Counted from the stretch's first letter, positions 9,089 to 17,886 are shown. The stretch: 64,000 nucleotides of DNA from Nonomuraea jabiensis (GCF_014204795.1 NZ_JACHMB010000001.1:806001-870000), one strand, 5' to 3'. The notes: generated from the sequence alone by a model not told the origin. Translations and numbers: made by a program.

Positions 9089-9562
9089 TCAGAGCCGGTT
9101 CTCGGCCTGGAACATCCAGCTCTGTTTCTCCAGTTCGGCCGTCAGGCCGATCAGCAGGTCCTCGGTGACGGCGTCCACCGAGGAGATCTCGCCGATGCGT
9201 GCCCGTACACCGTCGATGACTGCGGAGAACGTCAGCACCAGGGCCTCGATGACGTCCGCGTCCCTCGCCCAGCCTGGTGGGAAGGTGGGCACACCGCTGG
9301 TGCCGGCGATCGTGGCGGCCCGCCCGTCCGGGCTGATCCCCAGCGCGGCGGCGCGTTCGGCCACCGTGTCGGCGTAGTCGCGTGCGGTGGTGACGACCTC
9401 GTCGAGTTGGAGGTGGAGGGAACGGAAACGCGCGCCGTACAGGTTCCAGTGCGCCTGCTTGGCCATCAGGGACAGGTCCAGCAGGTCGACGAGGGTCGCC
9501 TGCAGGGCGGCTCCCACTGCCCGGCTGTCCTGCTCCGGCAGCGGGCCGGTGATGATGGTCAT
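9089..9562 (-). CDS. dps: Dps family DNA-binding ferritin-like protein
   Basis: 157 residues, a single ferritin-like domain. The Dps signature with ferroxidase-site ligands is visible in KQAHWNLYG, then FRSLHLQLDEVV with its paired acidic residues, and later EISSVDAVTEDLL. Dps dodecamers oxidise and store iron and protect DNA during oxidative stress and starvation. It lies next to the 3' end of a decayed dienelactone-hydrolase-like gene on the same strand (4 bp between), so the two were probably co-transcribed. Together with Ohr at 17401 it gives the region an oxidative-stress flavour. Confidence 0.93.
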   Translation of the reverse strand: MTIITGPLPEQDSRAVGAALQATLVDLLDLSLMAKQAHWNLYGARFRSLHLQLDEVVTTARDYADTVAERAAALGISPDGRAATIAGTSGVPTFPPGWARDADVIEALVLTFSAVIDGVRARIGEISSVDAVTEDLLIGLTAELEKQSWMFQAENRL

Positions 9563-9566
9563 GGTG

Positions 9567-10356
9567 TCAGACCCGCGCCGTCGTGGTCAGACTCGTGGTG
9601 AAGAAGTCAGTGAGCCTGTCGACCGCGAGGTCGATGTACTCCTTCTTGTCGTAGAGGTCAACGTGGCTGGCCTCTTTGATCCAGTAGATCTCCTTGGGGC
9701 CGACGGCGCGCTGGTGCGCCTCGATGGCCATCCAGGCCGTGACGGCGCGCTCACCGATGATCTGGAGAAGGGGTCGACTGCCGATCAAGGGGACGGCGTG
9801 GAAGGCGTCGCTGGAGGCCATCTTGTCGATGCTCTCCCAGGCCAGCGTTTTAGCGGAACGTTCGTGTTCGCCGCGCGGGGTGCAGTAGTACTCGAAGCCC
9901 TCGATGCCGTGCGCGCCGCCGAGCGCGCCGGCCTGTTCGGCAGTGTCGGGAAACTGTGGCCACAGCTCTGACGCGGTGGTCGCCGCCGGTGGCGGCCAGC
10001 GAGTAGCCGCCGGAGGCGCAGATGCCGAGCAGGCCGATCCGCTCCGGCACGACCTCGTCAAGTGTGGTGAGGTAGGAGACGGCCGCCTTGAAATCCTCCA
10101 CCCGTTGTGCGGGATCCTCCAGGCCGCGGGGCAGCCCGTCGGATTCGCCCTGGTACGCGGCGTCGAAGGCCAGGGTGATGAATCCACGCTCGGCCATCAG
10201 CTGTGCGTACGTGCCAGAAGTCTGCTCCTTTACTCCGGTGCCGGGATGGCCGACGACGAGCGCAGGCCACGGCCCTGCTGCCGGGGTGTCGGGGGTGTAC
10301 AGATGCGCGGCGATGCGGATGCCGCCGCTGAGGAAAGCGACGTCGATCCTGGCCAT
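9567..10356 (-). pseudogene. dienelactone-hydrolase-like alpha/beta hydrolase with internal deletion and frameshift
   Basis: The N-terminal part ([37 protein letters not shown] with nucleophile Ser) and the C-terminal part ([28 protein letters not shown]; catalytic ASHVDLYD) lie in different frames joined at about 9955-9970. Intact relatives have roughly 45-55 residues between RAVATVS and FPDTAEQ that are missing here, so this is a real deletion plus frameshift. The junction sits at the palindrome CTGTGGCCACAG. A regulon element at 10426-10444 lies 70 bp upstream of the start at 10356. Confidence 0.8.
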
Positions 10357-10425
10357 GAGATCTCTCAGCTCCTTCGAATGGCTTGCGTCCTTTGCGCACC
10401 CACTGTGCTCCGCGGTGCCACGACC

Positions 10426-10444
10426 GACATCAGTCAGATGACGG
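10426..10444 (-). promoter_or_regulatory. regulon element copy 2 (upstream of dienelactone hydrolase-like gene)
   Basis: Plus strand GACATCAGTCAGATGACGG, one mismatch from the consensus in the first base. In gene sense it is followed after 21 bp by AGTGGG, matching box 2 in other copies. It faces the gene starting at 10356. Confidence 0.65.
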
Positions 10445-10493
10445 CGTTTCCCGCGCGTCGGTGATCCGGACACGGTGTCCGGCGGGTCGAGGG

Positions 10494-10766
10494 TCACAAG
10501 TCCGGAGACGCGTAGCAGAGGACGAAGTCGTGCCCGCCGTCGGGGTCGGGTGGAGGAGCCGCTGGGTGGGTGGCGATCGTGGCCTCCAGCCGGACTCGCT
10601 CGGGGAGACGGGTGAAGCGACCGAAGCTGTTGAAGGCGGCCATGTGGTGGGCGTACCAGACGGGCCAGTCGGAACCGAGGTCCGGGCCGGAGTCGGAGAC
10701 GTGGGCCTCAGCGGCGCGGCGCAGGGCGTCGGCCAGGTCGTGAACGGAGTCGAAGATCACTTTCAT
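10494..10766 (-). CDS. small hypothetical protein
   Basis: 90 residues, start [20 protein letters not shown]. Not recognised. Predominantly helical N-terminus, a WPVWYAHHM aromatic segment, and a Pro-rich then [11 protein letters not shown]-terminus. It is the third gene of a probable operon after the disulfide oxidoreductase (11129) and the zinc-ribbon protein (10778), with 11 bp between it and the latter. No signal peptide or membrane segment. Confidence 0.6.
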   Translation of the reverse strand: MKVIFDSVHDLADALRRAAEAHVSDSGPDLGSDWPVWYAHHMAAFNSFGRFTRLPERVRLEATIATHPAAPPPDPDGGHDFVLCYASPDL

Positions 10767-10777
10767 GGGGGCTCCAG

Positions 10778-11101
10778 TCAGGCGCGGGTGAGAGGGTCGG
10801 TGTGGAGGCCGTCCGGGGTGCGAAAGACGTCGGCGCGGTGGCGGTGGCGGGCGGTGCTCCGGCAGCGGGTGGCGACCCGGACGGGCCAGGCGTCCGCCCG
10901 GAGACGGGGACGCTCCAGGGGAGCGCCGCATCTCGTGCAGCGGGTTTCGGCAGCGACCGTCTCGTAGACGGTCTCGATCAGCCATTTCTCCGCGGGTCCT
11001 GGAGGCTCGTACCAGTGCTGTTCGGTCCCGTGCCAGCCGGTCGGGTCGAAGCCTACGGTCAGGTAGGCCATGAGGCTCCATGGCAGGAAGAACCATTCCA
11101 T
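10778..11101 (-). CDS. small zinc-ribbon-like protein, paralogue of the gene at 23975
   Basis: 107 residues. N-terminal hydrophobic stretch (MEWFFLPWSLMAYLTVGF), then WLIETVYETVAAET and a CTRCG motif with a later Cys/His-rich stretch (RCRSTARHRHRADV). The product at 23975-24286 has the same architecture (WLIEIAYGVIAAGTACENCG, later CTGPERHRHRARV), so these are paralogues of an unassigned family. The CxxC plus later Cys/His suggest a bound metal. In each location a very small protein gene is the neighbour. Middle gene of the operon 12562 to 10494. Confidence 0.7.
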   Translation of the reverse strand: MEWFFLPWSLMAYLTVGFDPTGWHGTEQHWYEPPGPAEKWLIETVYETVAAETRCTRCGAPLERPRLRADAWPVRVATRCRSTARHRHRADVFRTPDGLHTDPLTRA

Positions 11102-11128
11102 GTTCGGGCTCGCTTTTCTGACGCGGCA

Positions 11129-12562
11129 TCAGCGCCCGCTGCGCAGGGGTACGGCGGTGTCCCGGTAGGTCTCGAGAAGGCGGAGCCAGACCTCGCTGAT
11201 CGTCGGGAAGGGCGGGACGGCGTGCCAGAGGCGGTCCAGCGGGATCTCGCCGGTGATGGCGAACGTCGCGGACTGGAGGAGTTCGGCGACGCCACGGCCG
11301 ACGAAGGTCGCGCCCACGATGGTGCCACTGGCGGGGTCGAGCAGGATGCGGGCGTGGCCCCGATAGCCTGGGCTGTGCTGGTGGGCGCCTGCGACGAGGC
11401 CGAGGTCGTAGTCGACGATGTCGACATCCCTGCCCGTACGCTCGGCGTCGGCGGCGGTGAGGCCGACGAAGGCGATCTCGGGGTCGGTGAAGAGGACCTG
11501 GGGGACGGCGACATGGTCGGCGGTTCCGCTGTGGCGGCTCCACGGGCTGTAGTCGAGGGGATGGTTGCGTGCGCGGTCGGCGATGACCGTACCGGCGATC
11601 CTCGCTTGGTATTTGCCCTGGTGAGTGAGCAGAGCGCGCTGGTTGACGTCGCCCACGGCATACAGCCAATCGCCGGTGACGCCTGACACGGTGTAGGTGT
11701 CGTCGCTCGGCAGCCAGGTACCGGGGCGCAGGCCGACGGTCTCCAGGCCGAGATCGTCGGTGCGGGGAGCGCGGCCGGTCGCCAGCAGGAGTTCATCGGC
11801 GTGAAGCACCTGTCCGTCGGACAACGTGAGGCGGATGTCAGTGGCACGGGTCGCGGCGGTGACGGTCGTGTCGAGCCGCAGGTCCACGCCCGAGGCATGG
11901 AGCGCGTCGGTGACCAGGTCGGCGGCGAAACGTTCCATCCGGGGAAGCAGCCCGGATTCCCGGACGAGGAGGGTGACCTGCGAGCCGAGGGCTTGCCAGG
12001 CGGTGGCCATCTCAACGGCGACGACTCCCCCGCCTACGATGGCCAGCCGTGGCGGGACCCGGGTGGCGCTGGTGGCTTCACGGCTGGTCCAGGGCCGCAG
12101 GGCGGCGAGGTCCGGCAGCGGCGGGAGGGCGGCTCGGGTTCCTGTGCATACGGCCACGGCGTGCCGGGCCGACAACCGCAGGATCGCGCCGTCGGCACCG
12201 GTCACCTCCACGATCCGTGGCCCGGACAGCCGTCCGTGCCCGCGGACCAGAGTGATGCCCGCCCGCTCCAGCCATTGCGCCTGAGGCTGGTCGTTCCAGC
12301 CGCCGGACATTCGGTCGCGATGCCGCAGGACGGCTTCGACGTCCAGCGGGCCAGGGTCGATGCCGGGCATGCCGCGTGCCTCGGCGTGCAGCAGTACCGG
12401 TCGTAGCAGCGCTTTGCTGGGTTCGCATGCCCAGTAGGAGCATTCTCCGCCGACCAGTTCGGCTTCCACGACGACGGTGTTCAGCCCGGCGGCGGCCGTC
12501 CGGTCGGCGACGTTCTCGCCGACCGGTCCGGCGCCGATGACGACGACGTCGAAAATGCGCAC
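11129..12562 (-). CDS. pyridine nucleotide-disulfide oxidoreductase (class I, dihydrolipoamide/mercuric-reductase-like)
   Basis: 477 residues, typical for the class. N-terminal FAD motif VVVIGAGPVGENVA, redox-active Cys pair in GGECSYWACEPSKALL (C-x4-C), central NAD(P) motif LAIVGGGVVAVEMA, second FAD motif YAVGDVNQ, and a C-terminal dimerisation domain. The two Cys are separated as in lipoamide dehydrogenase. The terminal catalytic His-Glu pair of true dihydrolipoamide dehydrogenases is not obvious (end reads HAVPPFPTISEVWL, with a His upstream), so a quinone or other disulfide reductase role is equally possible. First gene of a three-gene operon. A regulon element lies about 200 bp upstream. 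Confidence 0.88.
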   Translation of the reverse strand: MRIFDVVVIGAGPVGENVADRTAAAGLNTVVVEAELVGGECSYWACEPSKALLRPVLLHAEARGMPGIDPGPLDVEAVLRHRDRMSGGWNDQPQAQWLERAGITLVRGHGRLSGPRIVEVTGADGAILRLSARHAVAVCTGTRAALPPLPDLAALRPWTSREATSATRVPPRLAIVGGGVVAVEMATAWQALGSQVTLLVRESGLLPRMERFAADLVTDALHASGVDLRLDTTVTAATRATDIRLTLSDGQVLHADELLLATGRAPRTDDLGLETVGLRPGTWLPSDDTYTVSGVTGDWLYAVGDVNQRALLTHQGKYQARIAGTVIADRARNHPLDYSPWSRHSGTADHVAVPQVLFTDPEIAFVGLTAADAERTGRDVDIVDYDLGLVAGAHQHSPGYRGHARILLDPASGTIVGATFVGRGVAELLQSATFAITGEIPLDRLWHAVPPFPTISEVWLRLLETYRDTAVPLRSGR

Positions 12563-12761
12563 AGGATCTCCAAAAGTGGACGGGGAAGGCGGTGGTCCGC
12601 CCTTCCATGACGTTCCTCAGCGGGCGGCGCGGCAGCGGCCATCAGCGCTGCACGCCGGGCGGGACGTCAGCGGCGAACTGGCCGTGGAGAAGTTGTTCAT
12701 GGAGTTCGCCTTCCGAGTAAGCGGTGCGGACGCTCCCACCTTCGGCTGTGACCCGGCCGCG

Positions 12762-12780
12762 CACATCCGTCATCTGACGG
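12762..12780 (-). promoter_or_regulatory. regulon element copy 3 (between oxidoreductase and LAL genes)
   Basis: Plus strand CACATCCGTCATCTGACGG. It sits in the 370-bp divergent region between the oxidoreductase operon (start 12562) and LAL-2 (start 12933). Orientation matches the minus-strand oxidoreductase. A weaker box 2 (AGGTGGGAG) follows at about 20 bp in that sense. Confidence 0.6.
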
Positions 12781-12932
12781 TGACTCAGACGATCGCCAGA
12801 ACGACCGGGCGTCAGATTGTGCGCGCCCGTGCCCCCCGGGGAGCAGCCCAGGGACACTCCCTGGGGCTCCGAGGGCTCCTGCTGGGCAAAGCTGATCACC
12901 AGGCAGGCCAGGGAGGAGAACGGGAGATAGCG

Positions 12933-15596
12933 ATGGCGATCATCGGTAGGGATCGTGAACAAGCGGAAATCTCCGGAATGGTGAAGTCCACTGCCGGCCG
13001 GGTGCTCGTCGTGCGGGGCGAGGCAGGAGTGGGCAAGAGTGCTCTGCTCGAGGAAGCGACGGAGCTGGCCGTCCGGGACGGCCACCTCGTGAGCCGGATC
13101 ACCGGGGTCGAGGTCGAGTCCGAACTGCCCTATTCCGGGCTGCACCAGTTGCTCTACCAATTGCTCCCGCTGCACGACGACAGCCGCGCGGTGCTCGACG
13201 CGGTCGCCGGGCGGCAAGCCGACGACTTTCCCTCGTTGATGACGCTCGGCATCGCGGTGCTCGAACTGCTGTCGGACATCGCCACGCGACGTCCTCTGCT
13301 GGTGATCCTCGATGACGGCCACTGGCTCGACGATTTCAGCGCCGACGTCTTCGGCTTCGTCGGACGCCGAATCGGGAGCGTCCCTGTGAAGCTGTTGGTC
13401 GCCGTACGGGACGAGGTCGTCTCCCGGTTCGACATGGCGGTGCTGCCCGAGCTGCCGGTCGGCCCGCTCACCGACGAGAACGCGGTGCGCCTGCTCGACC
13501 AGCACCACCCCGCCCTGGACGAGCGGGTGCGCCGATGGGTGCTGGACCAGGCCCTCGGCAATCCCCTCGCGCTGCTGGAACTACCGTCCCAGGCCGGGGA
13601 CGCGGGTCTCCCGCGCAGACTGCACCACCTGTACGGCTCCCGCATCGCCGCGCTCAGCGACCCGGCCCGCGCGGAGCTGTTGATGGGCGCGCTCGACGGT
13701 GTCGGGACCCGGCCGGGCGACGGCGGGTCGAAACCGCGCCACCGGATGCGGAACGTCGACGAGGCGGTGGCGTGCGGACTGCTGGACGCCGAACCGATCA
13801 CCGGGGACGTCACCTTCCGGCACCCGCTGGTTCGGTCGAGTGTCGTACAGATGGCGACCCCCGAGCAGTGCCGGGCGGCGCATCGCGCGCTCGCGGACGT
13901 CCACCGGGACGACCTCGAACGACGTGCGATACATCTGGCCGCGGCCTGTGTCGCGCCCGACGAGGAGATCGCCCGTGCCCTGGAGGCCGCGGCCGATTCG
14001 GCGATCCGCCGTGGCGGCGCCATCACCGCCGTCGGCTGGCTGACCCGTGCCGCCGAGCTGAGCGAGGACGCCGCGGAACGGGCCCGGCGCCTCAGCTACG
14101 CGACGTTCCTGTCCGGATACGCGGCCCGGCCCGGCACCGAGCTTTCCCCGGTTCCTCTCACCTCCGGGCCGGACGCGACCGTCAACGCCATCCACCGGGC
14201 GTTCTTCGAGGACGGTGACGTGCGCTCCGCCCACCGACAGGTGATGACGGCGATCGACAGCCTGGACGGCGAGCCCTCCGAGACCCTCACCCGCCTGCAA
14301 GTTCTCCTGCTCGCCATCGACCAATACGCCGCCGACCCCGTTCTGTGGAACGAGGCTCACAAGAAACTCGCGTCCCTCGGCGACCCCGTCACCGAGCAGA
14401 TCCAGATCTACAGCAACACCTGGAGCGACGTGGTCCTGCACGGGCGCGGCTGGGCCGGACCCCTGGAGCGGATCGCGGCGAACCTGCCCGACCGGGAGCC
14501 CTGGGATGTCACCCGCCTGGCCACCGCCGCCTACCACCTCGACCTCGTCAGTCAGTACCGGCCTCATCTGGAACGCGTCGTGGACCGCGAACTGGCGACG
14601 GGCACGATGTTCAGCGGCATCCTCATGCTGATCATGATCATGCTGGATCAAATGGGGTCCGGCGACTGGGACGCCGCCGTACAGACTGGACAGCGGGCTC
14701 TGGCCCTGGAGATAGAGCACGGCAGTCACCTGCTCGCCCATCAGACCCGCGCCCAGCTGGCGCAGCTCGCGGCGCTGCGCGGCCAGATCGCCCAGGCCCT
14801 GGAGACGCGGGCGGAGATCGACGCCTGGGCCAGGCCCCGCGGGATCGGTTACATCACCGGCCTCGCCGACTCCATCGCCGTGACGGCCGCGTTGAGCGCG
14901 GGCGACTACGAGGCCGCGTACCGCCACGCCGTCCACATCACGACACCGGGTACGTTCCGGCCCTACTGCGGCCAGGCATCACGGACCCTCCTCGACCTCA
15001 TCGAGGCGGCCCTGCACACCGGCCGCACCGAACAGGCTCGCCGCCACGCCCTCGCCGCCCGCGACGCTGGCTTCGCCGACCTCTCCCCGCGCCTCGCCCT
15101 GACCTGCTACGGGGCGCTCGGGATGACCGCGGGCTCCGAGAGGGAGGCCGCCGAAATGTTCGCGCGGGCCGCATCCCATCCGGCGGCCGCGCGGTTCCCG
15201 TTCGAAACGGCACGGATCCAGCTGGCCCATGGGATCCGCCTGCGCCACACCCGCGAACGCACCGCCGCCCAGACGCTCCTCACGCACGCCGCCGAGACCT
15301 TCGAACGGCTCGGCGCCGCCGCATGGGCCGAGCGGGCCGGCACCGAACTGCGGATCATCGGAGCAGCAGCGCAGGTCTCCACCCCGGACACGTCGCTGAC
15401 CTGGCAGGAACGACGAATCGCCGACCTCGCCGCCAGCGGCCTCACCAACAAGCAGATCGGCGCACGGCTACGCCTGTCACCGCGTACCGTCAGCTCCCAT
15501 CTGTACCGGATCTTCCCCAAACTGGGTGTCACCACCCGCGCGGCCCTCCGAGACGCCATGAACCGCCCCGGCCGTGTCACGGCGTCGGTGGACTGA
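12933..15596 (+). CDS. LuxR family large ATP-binding regulator (LAL), second of three
   Basis: 887 residues. Walker A GEAGVGKS at about 29-36, Walker B-like LLVILDDGHWLD near 110-121, a long helical TPR-like region, and a C-terminal LuxR helix-turn-helix (LTWQERRIADLAASGLTNKQ; RTVSSHLYRIFPKLGV). GGGAGATAG precedes the ATG. A regulon element and a divergent oxidoreductase operon lie upstream. The neighbouring hydrolase gene converges on it. Like the other two LALs it is adjacent to esterase/oxidoreductase genes, which argues that these regulators control local targets. Confidence 0.9.
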   Translation: MAIIGRDREQAEISGMVKSTAGRVLVVRGEAGVGKSALLEEATELAVRDGHLVSRITGVEVESELPYSGLHQLLYQLLPLHDDSRAVLDAVAGRQADDFPSLMTLGIAVLELLSDIATRRPLLVILDDGHWLDDFSADVFGFVGRRIGSVPVKLLVAVRDEVVSRFDMAVLPELPVGPLTDENAVRLLDQHHPALDERVRRWVLDQALGNPLALLELPSQAGDAGLPRRLHHLYGSRIAALSDPARAELLMGALDGVGTRPGDGGSKPRHRMRNVDEAVACGLLDAEPITGDVTFRHPLVRSSVVQMATPEQCRAAHRALADVHRDDLERRAIHLAAACVAPDEEIARALEAAADSAIRRGGAITAVGWLTRAAELSEDAAERARRLSYATFLSGYAARPGTELSPVPLTSGPDATVNAIHRAFFEDGDVRSAHRQVMTAIDSLDGEPSETLTRLQVLLLAIDQYAADPVLWNEAHKKLASLGDPVTEQIQIYSNTWSDVVLHGRGWAGPLERIAANLPDREPWDVTRLATAAYHLDLVSQYRPHLERVVDRELATGTMFSGILMLIMIMLDQMGSGDWDAAVQTGQRALALEIEHGSHLLAHQTRAQLAQLAALRGQIAQALETRAEIDAWARPRGIGYITGLADSIAVTAALSAGDYEAAYRHAVHITTPGTFRPYCGQASRTLLDLIEAALHTGRTEQARRHALAARDAGFADLSPRLALTCYGALGMTAGSEREAAEMFARAASHPAAARFPFETARIQLAHGIRLRHTRERTAAQTLLTHAAETFERLGAAAWAERAGTELRIIGAAAQVSTPDTSLTWQERRIADLAASGLTNKQIGARLRLSPRTVSSHLYRIFPKLGVTTRAALRDAMNRPGRVTASVD

Positions 15597-15600
15597 TGTG
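15586..15600 (+). promoter_or_regulatory. half copy of the regulon element at the LAL-2 3' end
   Basis: GGACTGATGTGCCGG matches the right half (TGACTGATGTGCCGG) of the copy at 20737, but the left palindrome arm is gone and no plus-strand gene follows. It may mark a lost gene that followed LAL-2 as the tannase follows LAL-3. Confidence 0.25.
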
Positions 15601-15646
15601 CCGGAGCGCGACCTCGGGCCAGGGGCGACATGGCGTGTACGGACGT

Positions 15647-16473
15647 TCAGCTCTTCACGAACTCCAGCAGTTCTCGGTTGAACGCCTCCTCAAACGCGCC
15701 GACCAGACCGTGCGGGGCTTGCGGGACGACCTTCAACGTCGCCTGCGGCAGCAGCTCGACCGTCTTGAGCGCCGACGCCGCGATCGGCACGATCTGGTCG
15801 TCCTCACCGTGCACGACCAGCACCGGGATGTCGATCTTCGGCAGCTCGGCGGTGAAGTCCGTCTCGGAGAACTGCTTGACGCAGTCCAGCGCCGCCGGCA
15901 ACCCCGCGGCCATGCCCTGGAGCCAGAACTCCCGGCGCTTGCCCTCCGACACGCTCGCGCCGGGGCGGTTGAACCCGTAGAACGCCTCGCTCAGGTCGTA
16001 GTAGAACTGCGACCGATCCGCCGCCACACCCGCTCGGATCCCGTCGAACAGGTCCATCGGGGTGCCCTCGGGGTTGGCGGCCGTCTTGAGCAGCAGTGGC
16101 GGCACGGCACCGAGCAGGACCGCCTTGGCCACCCGTCCAGCGCCGTGACGGCTCAGATAGCGCACCACCTCGCCGCCGCCGGTCGAGTGGCCGACCAGGA
16201 CGGCGTCGCGAACATCCAGCTGCTCCAGCAGGTCGGCGAGGTCGTCGGCGTACTGATCCATGGTGTTCCCGCCCCATGTCTGGGTGGACCGGCCCGGCCG
16301 TGCCCTCGGCGGTCGTGGGTGATCGCTCGGAACCCGTGAGTGGCGATCAGATGGGCCTGGCCATCCCAGGCGTCGGCGTTCAACGGCCAGCCGTGGGAGA
16401 AGACGACGGGGCGGCCGGAACCCCAGTCCTTGTAGAACTTCTGTGTCCCGTCCTTGAAGGTGATGAACGGCAT
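15647..16473 (-). pseudogene. alpha/beta hydrolase (non-heme chloroperoxidase-like), frameshifted by a 5-bp duplication
   Basis: The N-terminal frame encodes [28 protein letters not shown] and [10 protein letters not shown]. The rest ([20 protein letters not shown], nucleophile [16 protein letters not shown], and APHG with the catalytic His) is in another frame. The join is at 16289-16300, where GCCGG is repeated in tandem (GGCCGGGCCGGTCC in gene sense); removing five bases restores one continuous 270-residue frame. All catalytic residues are otherwise intact, so the lesion is recent. Start is ATG at 16473 with a GGTGACC stretch upstream. Confidence 0.85.
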
Positions 16474-16593
16474 GATCGGTCACCTTTCGCTCGTATGGAG
16501 TGACCGGACGTTGCTCGGCCTCCCCGATCCTGGCCTCGGCCCGCACGCCGCCGCGTCGGTCAAACGACTGTCGAACCCGACTCCCCGACCGGC

Positions 16594-16603
16594 GTCAGAT
16601 GAC
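16594..16603 (-). promoter_or_regulatory. weak regulon-type core upstream of the frameshifted hydrolase
   Basis: GTCAGATGAC has the same palindromic core as the copy at 10426, but the GATGTG flank is replaced (CCACGTGG lies nearby). It is 120 bp upstream of the hydrolase start at 16473. Possible diverged member of the set. Confidence 0.3.
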
Positions 16604-16769
16604 TCCACGTGGACCGCCGGACTCCAATCACGCCCGCATACGAACGGTTGACGATGCGTATACGCACAACAGCGCCGCTCAGGGGTGGTGCGCCGCCCGG
16701 CGAGGGCCGTCTGGGAGGCCCGTTCGCAGCCTGCGCGGACACGGGTGCATACGCGTCGTCAACGTTTCC

Positions 16770-16796
16770 CGTACGACCCGCGCCTAGGGTCGTACG
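16770..16796 (+). promoter_or_regulatory. perfect inverted repeat overlapping the SnoaL-like gene start
   Basis: CGTACGACCC (16770-16779) and GGGTCGTACG (16787-16796) are perfect 10-bp arms with a 7-bp spacer, ending one base before the ATG at 16798. Such an operator would block initiation of a leaderless or near-leaderless transcript. A second palindrome, TGCGTATACGCA, lies at about 16655. Confidence 0.55.
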
Positions 16797-16797
16797 C

Positions 16798-17250
16798 ATG
16801 TCAAATCACCCAATATCCGGGGTCAGCCGAGATACGACCGCCATCACAAATCTGATCGCCAAGTATGCCGAACTGGTCGACACCGGAGACTTCGTCGGGG
16901 TTGGCAAACTGTTTGCCGACGGGGTGTTCGTCGGCAGTGGCGCACCGGTCCTTGGCCGGGAGGCCGTCGAGAAGATGCTCCGCGACACCGTGATCCTCTA
17001 CGAGGACGGCACGCCGCGCACCCACCACGTCACGACCAACCTCGCCGTCGACATTGATGAGGAGGCAGGAACCGCCGCTGCGCGTTCCTACGTCACCGTG
17101 TTTCAGTCCCTGCCCGATTTTCCGCTGCAGCCCGTTGCCGCGGGACGCTACAGCGACCGTTTCAAGCGCCACGACGGACGCTGGCGGTTCGCGGAACGCC
17201 ATGTCCGGATCCACCTGGTCGGCGATGCCAGCCGCCATTTGCGCTCCTAG
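16798..17250 (+). CDS. SnoaL-like / NTF2-fold protein
   Basis: 150 residues of a compact NTF2-like fold: TAITNLIAKYAELVDTGDF at the N-terminus, LFADGVFV, then HHVTTNLAVDID and a C-terminal DGRWRFAERHV strand. Members include polyketide cyclases, hydroxylating-dioxygenase beta subunits and isomerases; the HHVTTN segment resembles the dioxygenase-beta-like subgroup, but no partner alpha subunit is present. ATG at 16798 lacks a Shine-Dalgarno and directly follows a strong inverted repeat, so translation is probably leaderless and under tight repressor control. Confidence 0.85.
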   Translation: MSNHPISGVSRDTTAITNLIAKYAELVDTGDFVGVGKLFADGVFVGSGAPVLGREAVEKMLRDTVILYEDGTPRTHHVTTNLAVDIDEEAGTAAARSYVTVFQSLPDFPLQPVAAGRYSDRFKRHDGRWRFAERHVRIHLVGDASRHLRS

Positions 17251-17297
17251 CCTCCTCCAGGAAACGGCATCAGGTAGTGCTGCGCACCCATGCCTTC

Positions 17298-17318
17298 GTC
17301 ACCACCTTGACAGGTGAT
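17298..17318 (+). promoter_or_regulatory. operator-like repeat 1 upstream of ohr
   Basis: GTCACC-N9-GGTGAT (GTCACC 17298-17303, GGTGAT 17313-17318), an inverted repeat. A second copy lies 40 bp downstream and a third precedes the CGNR-regulator gene at 34099-34119. Confidence 0.55.
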
Positions 17319-17337
17319 GAACAGAGATGCCAGCATC

Positions 17338-17358
17338 GTCACCAGTTAAATAGGTGAC
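17338..17358 (+). promoter_or_regulatory. operator-like repeat 2 upstream of ohr
   Basis: GTCACC-N9-GGTGAC (17338-17343 and 17353-17358), a perfect inverted repeat 42 bp before the ohr start. With the copy at 17298 it forms a tandem pair spaced 40 bp, about four helical turns. Confidence 0.6.
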
Positions 17359-17400
17359 GCCCACAAATGGGTGCTCATCCGGAAGGGAAAGGGAACAACC

Positions 17401-17829
17401 ATGGCTGCCAGCTACACCGCCGTCGTCACCGTGACAGGAGAGGGCCGCAACGGAGGCCACGTCTCGGCCGCCGACGGGCTCCTCGACACCAAGCTCGCCA
17501 TCCCCAAGGAGTTCGGCGGGGCCGGGGACGCCACCAACCCCGAGCAGCTCTTCGCCGCCGGCTGGGGCGCCTGCTTCCTCGGCGCGGTGAGAAGGGCGGC
17601 CGCGGCACGCAAGGTGCGGCTCACCAGCACGAGCATCACGGTTGAGTCGACACTGAACCACGGCGACGACGGCGAGTTCGGCCTCGCCGCCGTGCTCAAC
17701 CTCGAACTGGGCGGCGTGGACCAGCAGACCGCCGAGGAACTCGGCGCGGCCGCCCACCAGATCTGCCCTTACTCCAAGGCCACCCGCGGCAACATTCCGG
17801 TCACCATCCGGGCGACCGCCGCTGCCTGA
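17401..17829 (+). CDS. ohr: organic hydroperoxide resistance protein (Ohr/OsmC family)
   Basis: 142 residues. The Ohr layout is complete: GHVSAADGLLDTKLAIPKE, NPEQLFAAGWGACFLGA with the peroxidatic Cys, and HQICPYSKATRGNI with the resolving Cys. Ohr reduces organic hydroperoxides with lipoyl or other thiols in the cytoplasm. GGAAGGGAAAGGGAA precedes the ATG. Regulation is probably through the tandem inverted repeats at 17298 and 17338; no adjacent OhrR/MarR gene is present, but the same repeat occurs at a CGNR regulator gene 17 kb away. Confidence 0.93.
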   Translation: MAASYTAVVTVTGEGRNGGHVSAADGLLDTKLAIPKEFGGAGDATNPEQLFAAGWGACFLGAVRRAAAARKVRLTSTSITVESTLNHGDDGEFGLAAVLNLELGGVDQQTAEELGAAAHQICPYSKATRGNIPVTIRATAAA

Positions 17830-17886
17830 CCCGCCGCCGCCTGACCCGCCGCCCCGCGGGCTTCATCACGGAAGGGAGCCGAACTC

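Noticed and set aside
14345..16339. 664-codon plus-strand frame overlapping LAL-2 and the hydrolase relic
   Set aside because: Arg/Pro-rich shadow frame, no ribosome site or motif.
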